From Oscarella lobularis (lineage: Eukaryota; Porifera; Homoscleromorpha; Homosclerophorida; Oscarellidae), in contig NC_089192.1 of assembly GCF_947507565.1 (NCBI RefSeq), forward strand, positions 1,922,001 to 1,986,000: 64,000 nt of DNA. The letters run 5' to 3'. The notes below the pieces were generated by a model. The model saw nothing but the letters and a program-made list of their open reading frames with translations, was not told the origin of the DNA and did no database searches. Positions 25,501 through 36,900 of the stretch are shown in pieces (position 1 is the stretch's first letter; each line of letters begins with the position of its first letter). The translations under genes were made by a program, and so were the position numbers.

Positions 25501-27700
25501 ATATTGAAGAGTTTCTGCAAAAGAAATTGCATTATATACAGGCAGGCAAAGCCTACAAAGCTATACGATATGTCAGACTACACACTTATAAAACATGCTG
25601 CATATCAGAGTAAAGGAATTCTTACTCAGAGAAGAGAAAGAAAATTTTCTGACTTCATTCACAAGCTCCTAAAAGGACAATAACCTCATTCTTTCAAGCA
25701 ACATTATCAAACGTACTGTCGCCGGATCGCGAATAGAAAAAAGAAGCCGAAACGTTTTGGACAAAAATTCTTCACTAACATTCCTACGAAGCAAAACCGC
25801 TTCCACTATTAGCTTCTGGGCATCAGTCCGAGCCGATGCTGCCGCCACTAGTCCTTCAATGAACACTAGCGCCTGGCTCGGCGGATGAGGTAGAGTGAGA
25901 GAGCTCAAATACTCCTTTGCCACGCTTCTCAGAAGTTTCATAGGAAGTCTTTCAAGAACGTCAGCAAGCTGACCAAAGCATGCTTGATACGAGGGTGACT
26001 CTGAAAAAAATTTCGTATTAATAAACCGGTTCCGAGAGGGAGAAAAAAAATTAAGTCTGGCAAATATGTCGTTTGTTTTAGTTAGAGAGGGCCACCTCTC
26101 TAATAAAACCATTGACCATCGTCAGCAGAGAGGTGAACTTGTAGCGTGCAACTACTCTACTCTACTCCTTCTTAGCTAACAAAACAATTTTAAGTATACA
26201 CTTTGTCGCAAATTGAACACGATTCCTCTGTTCGACATCTTGCCTTTTGTATAGATGGCAACTGTCTAAAAGGCTCACCGGTGGCATCATTCACCATACA
26301 GTCGACAGCCGCTTCAACCAGTTTCTGATAATCCTTTGGCGGCAATCTTTCCAGATTCCCCTTAATTATAGTAAAATGAAAATGGATAGCTTCACACGAA
26401 ATGTGAAGATTCTTACGTCGGCTTTGAGACTTCCAGAAACCAAGCCTTCAAGAGAGAACATAATCGGAGAGACTGGAACCGATTCTATTAGCTCAAGTTG
26501 GACAGACACATTTGACTGAGTATAAAAGCGTGGAAAATCTAAGAAGTATCGGATAGGACTCTTGCAGAAGAAAAGGAAAAAACACCAAACAACCTCCTTT
26601 TTCTTTCCCAGGCGGAATTTCTGCGTGACTAAAGCTAGAGAGGTTGTGCAAATGGACAAGAAAATCAATCTTATTCAAACACAAACCCGTTTGTAGTTTT
26701 TCTCTTCTCAGCCTTAGACACCTCAGCACTCTCCAAATAGAACGTGTCATTGATCGCGACGTAGTGGACAGCTTCTCTTTGCTTATCAAAATGAATTTCC
26801 TAAAACCAGAAAAGCTTCATTCAATTTTTTCCGTAACGGAAGGTTTTTACTTTTTGATGTGATAATTTGTACAGATTGGCGTTTTCAGACTGCTTTGTTT
26901 TCAAGTACTTTACTGTGTTGCCATGACGGGCTATTATTTTGTACGTTGCCACGTGACTTCCCGTGCTATCTGTTTCTTCAACATCGTAAGTCAACGCCGA
27001 CTAGAAAAACCAGAGAGTTAAATTAATCTCAATTAATCAGTCAGTCATGCACCCAGACAATGCTACAAACAGGACAGATGAACCACTTTCCTATATGCTT
27101 ACTCGCAGTGAAGCAGCAATACTGCTTACAAACGACTTCTTCAGCCGAAGAACGTCTGTAGACTCGTTCAAAGGATGGTAGACGGCAGTAACGATACCAG
27201 ACGGAAGCTCTTCGAACAGGAACCTAGCCGGCAAGTTTTCGATGAAACTATTCAACTCTTGACTGCAGCGTTTACGTTTGAGACATTTCGGCGCCACCCT
27301 TCGTGCCACCAGGTATTCCATACTGAACTGAGGCCCCTGTAGGAACCACGATCGCGTGACAAAAAGAGAGAGACGAAGGCAGATTACGTTTGTCGGAAAC
27401 ATGGGAAGAACGAAGCTGCACTCTATCGACAAGCAATCGGCACAGGCTCCGCTCTGTTCTTTCGACAGAGCACAGGACGCGAAACTAAAACTCCCGGATA
27501 AGAAATAAAAGATCGTTCAGATTCGTCCCTAATAGCGTTTGCACCTTTCCGTCGACTCTGAGTTCTTTTGTATGTTCTAGCATTGATGTGGAGCTGTACA
27601 AGTAGGTTTTTTCTTTTCCTTGCCCCGAGTTCCCAGCGCGGCCAGGAGCGGCCCCAATGGCTAGCAAAATGGCGACAACGAGCCACTGCATCCGCACCAT
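9170..27700 (-). CDS. Giant single-pass surface protein: LLTP (vitellogenin-like) N-terminus, FN3-like array, EGF domains, TM, NPLY tail (multi-exon)
   Basis: ATG at 27700 starts a signal peptide (MVRMQWLVVAILLAIGAAPG) followed by a large-lipid-transfer-protein N-terminus (YLYSSTSMLEH; LPARFLFEELPSGIVTAVYH) and its helical region. Exons continue on the same strand through Cys-containing beta-rich segments (20.2-24.3 kb), about 18 FN3-like repeats (9.7-20.2 kb), a cadherin-like stretch, two EGF-like domains, a TM helix and a cytoplasmic tail. The last intron is 9408-9465 (58 bp) and the stop is 9170-9172. Junctions I checked keep frame (for example NFLKASS to YFDFSKYQ near 24.33 kb, SMTGT to VRVTPKAG near 20.21 kb) and no second signal peptide or terminator is seen between. 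That this is one gene is an inference; two genes split somewhere in 20-25 kb is the alternative. Confidence 0.7.
11717..16585 (-). other. Single open exon of 1,622 codons, FN3-like repeat array
   Basis: One uninterrupted frame encodes about a dozen ~110-130 residue repeats of the pattern VD(T/S)xPPxxGxV ... LxAxWxxFxDxxSxIxxYxxxxGT ... YYxTVRAxNxAGL. This is an FN3-type beta-sandwich found in very large invertebrate surface proteins. One repeat is interrupted by a ~330 residue insertion (about 12420-13440) with a jelly-roll-like motif and a Cys-rich end. Confidence 0.85.
20240..24330 (-). other. Middle part of the LLTP/FN3 gene, unrecognised amphipathic and beta-rich exons
   Basis: Short exons encode amphipathic helices (EPIKEVINKAKSFADTSLND; GVKRLKDEAVAALNSTALLI), Cys motifs (KPCGKCGCGIYPSTGGGKF; HYCGVDPDCLGVRCCAKLEL) and repeated hydrophobic strands (GIGDNVTLSVNVAVNLLSVS; GLSAYGGATLSFFIFHASLE). 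I do not recognise a named family. The position between an LLTP N-terminus and FN3-like repeats fits a modified lipid-binding C-terminal half. Confidence 0.5.
24600..27700 (-). other. Large lipid transfer protein (vitellogenin-type) N-terminal module
   Basis: Exon 1 (27545-27700) holds the signal peptide and YLYSSTSMLEHTKELRVDGK. The next exon at about 27484 (FRVLCSVERTERSLCRLLVD) and the one ending at the CTGCGA|GTAAGC donor (ENLPARFLFEELPSGIV...LRLKKSFVSSIAASL) match the beta-barrel pattern of vitellogenin/MTP/apolipophorin. Further exons give the helical lamella (LADVLERLPMKLLRSVAKEY; LIQSIGNVGLDSSRPLL; ILRRAAAHALGQYR). The exact exon 2 to 3 splice is uncertain. Confidence 0.75.
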
Positions 27701-27873
27701 GTACGCTTTGTCTGTAGACGTCGTAGAAGTGAATTCTTTTCAGAGGCGAGAACCTGCTCACTCGGGCGTTCTAAAAATATGCAAATATCCACCCATTCTG
27801 CTAATTGTGATTGACCGAATTAGGCAAATTTGTTGAGGTAGTTCCAAGAAGCCGCGGCCCTCATATTCGGGAT

Positions 27874-27879
27874 TTTATT
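27874..27879 (-). terminator. AATAAA poly(A) signal for the upstream EMI/FN3 gene
   Basis: On the minus strand AATAAA lies 75 bp past the TAG at 27954-27956 and 174 bp before the ATG of the next gene, supporting separate transcripts for the two giant genes. Confidence 0.55.
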
Positions 27880-27953
27880 TGAGACCAGGATAATATAGGA
27901 GGTTTGACAAAAGAGTTGCTTCAGCACGAGAAAAAAATTAGCTATAATCATAC

Positions 27954-30900
27954 CTAAGGACGAGACACTAGAGAAGTTGTTGAGATCACTAGTCCAACAG
28001 CATTGATCGCTGTGACAGTCACAAAAAGTCGCCTGTGGCCGCCAGTGCCAACCGTCAGAGAGGTAGTCTTTGTTTCTCTCCACTGTAGCACGTCTGATGA
28101 CCCTACATCACTCCCAACAGATACTTCAAATGTTAGACTTTGGCCAGACATAAACGTGGAACTCCAATCGAGTAAAACGTTGTCATCTGGTAACCATGTA
28201 ACGGCGATAGGCCTCCCAGTCAGTTCTGGCTTTTTCTGAAGAACTGTAATAGACGTCGCCACTTCTTTGCTGGCCAAATGTGCCACGTTCACAGCCCGAA
28301 CAGATACAGTGTATTTTGAGCCTGATAGCATGTTTAGGCGTCGAATAGTAGCTCTGCTGTATAAGCCAACATCTATCCAACCTGTCGAGACGCCTGCCCC
28401 TGCGACTTTCACTTCGTACAGAGCTATTCCGGATACGTCTTCAAATCCGCTCCAAGAAAAGGTGATGGAATTGTTTCCCGTTTGATAACCTTCTAACGTG
28501 TCATAAACAGACGGAACTGCTTCCGTTTTGATGGAAGCTGCGGATTCTAATGGAGGAGACGCAATAAAATAAATTCCGTCCGATATGTTTGAACCGAGTA
28601 AATTCGCGCCGTTTTGGCAACGAACTGAAGCGTAGAACATCTGACCATTTTGTAGAGAATCAACAGTTTCTGTGGCTGATTTTTCTGTTTTTCTAACACG
28701 GCGATACTGCAATAATTCAGTGGACCCTGGACTTAGACCTAAAGACATAATCTTTGTTACAAACAACATATTTTGCGTTAGTACTAACCCAGTCCCCATT
28801 CACAGTATGCAAGACCACTTTCATCATCACGACTTTCTGTCCAACTGACAGTTACTTTGTTGTTGGTGACGTAGCGCACATTTTGTTCAGCGTGAAAGGA
28901 GTCGTTCGAAATTTGGACGAAAATCATAGGTGGCGTGTAATCAACTTTAATTGCAGGGGGTCGAATCGTAGTCATTAGTTCTGCGTTGTTTATGCCCAAA
29001 ATGGTAACAAAAAGGTCGGAACCGTGAGGAGGACTAATCGCGTTGTTTACGGCGTAGCTACTTAGTCCGTTCGAGGTAAACGGAATGTGTTGCTGTCCAC
29101 CTTTTACAGAACCCACTGCCCACATGTACTCTTTGATGCCGCTTTCAGGGTCAATCATTTTCCAATAGATCTCAAAATCATTGACAGGAGAAAAGAAGGC
29201 ATTGCTAAGGAACACCGAGAAGTTGGAGACATCATCAGAATTCGTTGAAATATACTGCTTTTGACAAGGGAAAAGATGTACCACTGAAATGTGAAACAAG
29301 TTACCGGCTGCAGACACAGACTGAATTCTAAGCTGCTTCTTGCCTGAAACAGATGAAGAGAAATATACTACGTGCCTAAACAATAGAAATGAGACAAAAG
29401 CAAAACCACCTTTATTTTACAGTAGTACCTATTTCCTCTGGATCTTTCGCTGTCAAAAACCATCTGTCTATTTAAACCTGGAGCAGTGACGTGTACCTGC
29501 TGACTCCGTTTCGTGCCCAAAGATTGCCCAAAAATTTCTAGCTGATACGTGAGATCGGCAGTGAAGTCGTAAGAATGCGATATCGTCCCAGAAAGAAAAA
29601 CTTCTGTCCTGCCATCAGTGGTTATCAGCTCAACTATTCCGTCGGTTACATTCCATTCTCCAGTCATTTCTCCGGAACGTAAAATTGAATCGTTTTTCTT
29701 CTCCGAAGAAGAAAAGTTGGTGAGCACATTCTGTCCAAAGTCTGCACAAGATACTATTTTTGGAGGCGTGATGTCAATTGTTACTCCGTCAGACGAAACA
29801 GCTCTCGACTTTATTCCCGCCGAGTCCCAAGCGACGACAACAGCAAAGTAGGTTCGACCTGATGCCAAATTTAAGTTTCCAACCATTCCATATAGATGAA
29901 GTCCCACGTTGTGGAACGACACTATACTGTCCTTTTCAGGGACACTCCCAATACCGAAGTCGTAATGATCAATAAAAGAATGGCGATCAAAAAACCCGTG
30001 CCACGAGGCGGAAAGCGACGTTGTATTACTCTGATACTGCCTGTCTGTCAGTTGGTCTCCGTCCATAACAGCGCCAGCAAAAGGCTCTTCGATGTCAACA
30101 ATAATTCCATCGGTCGTAACCGAAGTACGGAGACCAACGCCATTGACAGCTTGAACAGTGCCGTAGTATCGAATTCCATTTGTAAGAGAGCCGAAGTATT
30201 CCAGAGTTTCAACTGATGTAGACACAATATGAAATTTGACTGTATCATCGCCTCCTGAAAAAATAAAAGAACGGTTTAATGGTGCAGTTGTTTTTTGACG
30301 GATCATACCATTTGGAATGGTTCCAAGGCCGATTCGATAATGAACAATCCCCGACTGCAGATCCGAAAATGCACGAGACCAGCTGACTTTCAGGAAAGTT
30401 TTGTTTGTAGTGAAGTCTGCATCGCCATTCACATTAGGGGTGACGTCGAGTACGGCACGAACTACAGAGGGTGGCGTTTTGTCAACAGTCACGCCTTTAG
30501 ACGCAAAAACAGCGAAACGATTACCACTGTACCACAAGCGAACGAAAACCACGTATAGAGTCCGAGGAGCTAATTTTCGCGGATACTTCAGCAGGATGAC
30601 GTCTTTTGTGAATTCACCAGCTTCGTACCACAATTTGTCCTCATCATCATAAAAAATGTCCACCCCTACCTCAACTAAAGATCCTGCACTTACTTGAATT
30701 CGCCTGATCGGCCAAGAAGAAACGTTAGATGCTCTTTTCCACGAACCGACAAGCGATGTGTCTGACGCTTGTACTGAGTGATCATTGGTATAATTCAAGG
30801 AATCAAAAACCTCAACAGTGGAATCAATCGGTACAGACGATGAGTTTACCTAAAATAAATTGAATGTTTATAGTCATAACATAAGATCGCATGTCTGTAC

Positions 30901-33900
30901 CTCTACGCATGGCAGCGAGTACCCTCTTTTATCGCAGAGATTATGTACAGCCGCACAGGTGCAATCTCCTTCGCAGCTTTCAACTGGGCAAGAATGTCTT
31001 TCGATAAAAAGTACGCCTGAGTTGATGCTTGAAGACTGGGCGACGACACTGACTTGAATTTGAGCACTCCTCAAATCCACACCATTGATTGCCCATAACG
31101 AAAGATAGATTCGGTCGCCGGCCGAAACGCGATAACCAGTGTCGACAGCGATACTTTGTCTTGAAAGATCGTCTCCGACATGCGGTACGGTCAAGTTCGA
31201 CGCAATTTCGCTTCCACTGTACGTAGTTCCCACATACAACACATAGGTTTTGATCCCAGAGTGTAGGTCAGAAAACCCTCTCCAAACAACAGTCATAATG
31301 CTTGAATTGCCGTCGGCACTTGCATTCCACTGCACGGGATCATCAAAAACACCTGTCCAAGGAGGAGACGTGTCAATAAATAAGCCTTCCGCTAACGAGT
31401 AAGAGGTACAAAGACGAGCTTCATTACACGCTGCCACTGTCAAATAATAACGAAACCCGTCTTGAAGAGTTATGTTTGGATGAGATATGCTGACGCTCGT
31501 TTCGCTTCCTACTCGTATAGGCCCTGCAGCTAGAGTAACGTTGCGATGAGTAGATATGCTCACAATGTGCGACGTCACCGGACTTTCCTTGTCTTCAAAC
31601 TCCCATGTGACTGCAACAAGAGAACGACTAAACTGCGTAGCAGGTGCAGAAGATCTCCAACCTAGTCGAAAAGATGGAGACTTTAGTACGTGAGGAGGAG
31701 TAGTGTCAACACGGAAGCCGTTAGACGATGCCACTGTCCACATACCAGCCTTATTGTACGCTCGAACCGATGCAAAAAATTGCTTCTTGTTAGGTAATTT
31801 CACTTCTGGCATGATACCCACCTCCTCCAAAAACGTTTTAGTCCAAGGAACAACATCATCTTTTCCAGCCGCTGTTCCTCCGCACCATTCATAATAGTCA
31901 ATCGATGATTGTGGGTCATAAAAACCAAACCACTTTGCACCAACTACGTCACTGTAAAAGCATGCTTACTGTGAGTACTTTTGGTATTCAACTTCTAAAC
32001 TGTACTGACTTTTGTGATTGAAATTGAGCGTCATGTTCCGCCACTCCATCCCAAACGACTCCAGAGATAGGAGGTGTTGAGTCGACTGTGATTCCATCTG
32101 AAGACACTTTCGCGCAGAGATTAGCACTATTGCATGCTTCAACAGTAAAATAATACGCTCCTCCTAATCTCAAGGATAACCCATCAATAGAAAGACCTGC
32201 AAATAATACAATTCAAGAATACTGGTAGGCCTGCCTCAATCTTATGTTAGACCTTACTTCTTGATAGACCTACGTTGTGAAAAGGTACAACATCAGATTT
32301 TCCTTTTTCTGTTCCGACTGCAACAGAGTAGAAACTTATTCCAGAGTGGGGATCAGAAAAATTGTGCCATTGAGCCGATATGCTATCAACCTCAGTTTGG
32401 TAGTCAATATCCTAAAAACGAATGTAACTTTGAGTACGTCAGAAATCGAACGACCGCACCTTACCTCATAATAAAGATTACTTCCATCTAAAACAACACC
32501 ACTGTTTGGAATTGAACTGTCATAAACGTATCCACGAGAGGTTTTTTGAGATTCCAAGCCAGCGTTATTCGTTGCCTATAAATAGCTTTACCAATTTGCC
32601 ATATTAGGGCCTAAGCAAAAATTACCTTTACGGTAAAATAATAGATTTGGCCATCATGTAAATTTGAAGAGTAATCAATAAACGTATCCTTTGTTTCTGT
32701 GCATTTAATCACGTCGGAAAATTTGGGACCTGAACCTATGCACCATTCGTAGAACTGGATTCCACTTTCTGCGTCTTCAAAATTTTCCCAAGAAACTTTG
32801 ATCAGTTCAGTAACATGGCCAAATTCTTCTCCTTCAATCAAAATACTTCCAACAATTGGCGGTGAGAGATCGCAAGTTAGCGCTGCAGAAGAGGATTGAG
32901 TTTGCAGCCCAACTTGGTCAATAGCTAACACACATACATCAAGTCTTAATAATCTAAGCAATTTGATGTGTTATACCTCTGACAGTTGCATAGTAAGACA
33001 GGCCGCTTTGTAGCGAAAGGTTTCTGAGAAGAAAATGATTTTCATAGCCAATGCATTGAAACGGCACTGTGTCTGATGTTAAAGGATTTGTTCCTAGATG
33101 CATAGAACATAACTCGCCTTTAACAGCAAAAAAATTTTAGACAATTAGTTATTACCTATTGCCACGCAAAAGCTTTGGATTCCCGATATGTGCAAAGCAG
33201 CATTTTCTTCCTCAGAATCAAAAAATCCCTGCCAGCGCACAAGCAGCGCGTCATTAAATGATTGGTACTTGCTTCCTTCCAAACCGTCGCCTATGTAAAT
33301 AATGCCTTGTGTTGGTGGAGACGTATCAACTGTCAATCCGTCACTACAAACTGCATGGCCAAGAAGTTTGTTGTCTCTTCGGTCAGCCCCTTCGATTGCT
33401 GAAAACTTGATGCAAAAATAGAATCTGCGATTCGGATCAAGGCCAGCGTTGGTCAGAGAAACAAAAGATGAATTCGTTTTTCCACAAATCACTGCCTTTT
33501 CGCAGTCTTGCCACTGAGCCTTTCCTTGCACCAACACCCATGATACCGACCCTCGCTTGTTCCAGAGCCAAGCAGCTGCAATTTCGTCACGTGATAGTGT
33601 GTAATCCATGTCGTCTCTGGGGCTGAGCTTAGCGGTTTCAATCTGGCTGGTCAATGGGTTGATGTAGGCCTTCAATTTGGAAGGTAAAACATCAATAACT
33701 GTTGGAAGAAATCGCTCTTTAACGCCTTGAGACTCTACAGTCATTTCAGCTGCACTGCTGCTGCTCAACCCTATTTGGTTATAGCCTTTCACTACAAAAA
33801 AGACTTTTCGATCTTTTGTTAAAGTGAGTGTGACAATAGAATCCACGGCCAGATTTCCATTAGATGAGACATTCCATTTTTGCTGCCATTCAATCAGTGG

Positions 33901-36900
33901 AGCGCCCCGCTCCATAGCACTTGTTAAAGTCCATTCATAAAACTTGGCAGAAATAGCGGTTCCATTTTCAAGCATTGTTTCAAATGGCGTCCATGAAGCT
34001 AACAATTCAAATAAATATTTTGTTGACAATGCTCTCAACGTAGATTTCACTATTCCAGCTATTGGTGGCGCGTTAATGACAATAAATCCGTCTGAAAGAA
34101 TTGGATCAAAACAAAACAAAGGCGTACAAGGAATCACGGCAAAACGATACAAAGAACCTGCCACCAGGTTAGCATTCATCTTTGTAACAGACGACGAACC
34201 TTTTTCGTCTCTTGCACTCACAATGGTTAGGCTTTTATTAGCCGTGCGTAACAGTTCGCTCTTGTAGTGAGTAATATAAGGTAGATATTCCAAATGCACC
34301 GACCAGTGAGCCCCAACTTCTTTTTGGCTGTATTGAAAATCCAAGTCATCTTGACATTGTCGGATTTTAACGTCGTAGATTGCTTTGATGTTCTCCTTGT
34401 TCGCCATCGAAATAGCGACAAATTGGAACTCTACCTCACTTTGAGAGCTCTTTGCTGTTAATTCAAGAAAAAATTTGCGCATTTCATTATCGTCACTGTC
34501 ATACGGTATCATTCTTTTCCACTTATCACTATCGGTCGGAACTCTCACACTTACGTTGAACTGTTCACTGAAAAGAAATGAAACCGTATAGACGTGACTA
34601 ATAATCGTTCTGAAATACATTGAGTAACGGCACTTTTCAGCAGCTAGGGAACCGTTCACTAGAAGAAAATCCTTTGTGACTTTAATGCACTCGGTCGAAT
34701 TCTGATCATCAGCTAATAAAGAAACAGACGGACTCGTCGTGCATCCTGCACCATCAGAAACCTGCCCTTTGACAGTTGTTCCAAGAACGCGAACCCCATC
34801 AGAACTTACTTTCACTTGGCCAGCCGAATTGCTACCAACAATTGTGACGTAGTAAGTAGAAAAAGGTATAAGAGTCAAATTCCGAAACTTGAATTCTCCC
34901 TGAGTCGTATTAATGCTTCGAAAACGAATTAAATCATCAGATCCAGCACGGCTTCCCACTCCCAAACGCAAAGAGTCAGAGTGATAAAATCCAAACCATC
35001 GGCAACGGTACTCATTTAAGCTTCTTTGGTAGTCAATATCTGAACTATTACTAACTCGGTCGAGAAAGGAATCGGGAGACAAGTCAAATACAAAACCCGA
35101 AGTAGGGCTGTGCGGTGAAAGAAAAAAGGCCAATGAAGTCGCTGTTACGGAGAGCCCAGCTCTATTCGACGCAGTTACGACAAAATAAATTCCACCGTGC
35201 CCAACAGTCTTGGGCTGCAAAAGCGACGAGTAGATAGAAACGCATTTAACAGTCTGATTGCCACACGTAGAATACAAATTAATGGCAGACAACGTTAGAA
35301 TGTCGTCGCTTCCTTTGACAATTCCAGCACCAATTTTAAAATCCAAGTCTTCCTTTGATTGCTCTGGATCGCTAAAATCTTCTTTATTCCAAGAGACTTG
35401 AACGATGTGGGGTTTCTGAACAACGCGAATTGTGCCAGAATGATGAGGACCCGTAGTGTCCACAATAATCGGTCCTTCGGCCCATCTTGCTTCAATTCCA
35501 GCGTTGTTGATCGCTTTCAAAATAACAAAAAATTCTTCACCCAAGCCCAGAATATCGATTCGCCGATGAAATTCGGTGTGTCCTTTTGTTGAGACAAATG
35601 GCATGTAAAAAGGCATCACCTCAGTTGCTGATCGACCAAGTCCAATTTCGTAATCATAAATTCCACTTTCACGATCAGTCACATCCCACGACGCGTCTAT
35701 GTGCTGATTAACAGCTGTGTACAAAACCTGAGAGGATGAGTTGTAGCACTCAGTTACATTTGGATAGCTGTGAGAAAAGTTGCCAGCGGATTTGATACGA
35801 AGAGGATAGACAGAAACCGAGTGCACCTGAAGCGGACGTACGTCAGCACTGCAATCTACTGAAGAGTTCCAAACGCCGGTGCGCCGTCTTAAGTGATCGA
35901 TAATCCAGATTTGGCTAGAGTTGATTTCCTGAATAAGTCCGGACTTGCTGCGAACGTTTTTCAATTCCAGTTCTCTTATTTCTGGAGGGGTCACATCTAT
36001 GATAAGCCCATCAGAACAAACGACATTCGACGGCTCCATTGCATTGTTGAACGCGACCACTGTAACAAAGTAAGTGCCAGGGACAACTTGCACGGGTTGC
36101 ATAGACGTCTCAGTAGTTCTGACAAAGGACACCGACTTGCTAAGGTCACGAGCGCACCGAGAGCCAACAAAGTAGTCGTAGTGATGTATTCCGCTGTCTT
36201 GATCGGCAAAACCGTACCAAGACGCCGCAACTACTAACTCTTGCTGGTAGTCAAGATCTTGTTTTGAGTTGAAATTTTCAACAACTTCACCAGCTTTCGG
36301 TTTGCTGTCGTCAATAACAAATTTTAGGATTTTTTCACTCGAGAGTCCAGCGTCGTTTGTAGCGGAGACACTTAACGTGTAAGACTTGCCGTGGTAACCA
36401 CTGCTTTGAGCAAAATTTGAAGGATTAACGGAAACGATGTACTTAAAATAACTGCAAAGCTGAAGGGAATTGCAAGAACAATTGGAACTGCGGCAATTAA
36501 ACTGAAGAAAAAAAATTAATGCCCGCTATTACACGAACTTTATTAGGTCTTACGTTGCTGGGAGGTTTAACCTTAATCTTGCCAGAGCCTAGGCTACTCT
36601 TTCCAATTAAAGTTTCCTTCAGAGACCAGCTGCTTTTCGTTAGGCTGCTGTGAGGATCGTCGGCGACAAAATCAAACTGAAGAAGATGAAACTGCGTAGT
36701 ATTTAAAAATGTCAGTTGGCTCACGCCATCTTTTGTGAGCCAAAGATGGTCGATTTCCGGTTTAGATGAATCAACGTTCAGTAGAGCTGCGTCGTTAATT
36801 GAATTTCCAAAAATATCTATTGCTTTTAGCCAAATAAACATGTTGTCCCCGTCTCTTGTTGGCGTTTTAATGATAAAGCTCTGCTGCAGTACGTGTGACA

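Noticed and set aside
27820-28083. Reading the EMI/FN3 gene through into the LLTP gene as one protein
   Set aside because: An in-frame TAG at 27954-27956 precedes any good donor, AATAAA follows, and the next gene has its own signal peptide.
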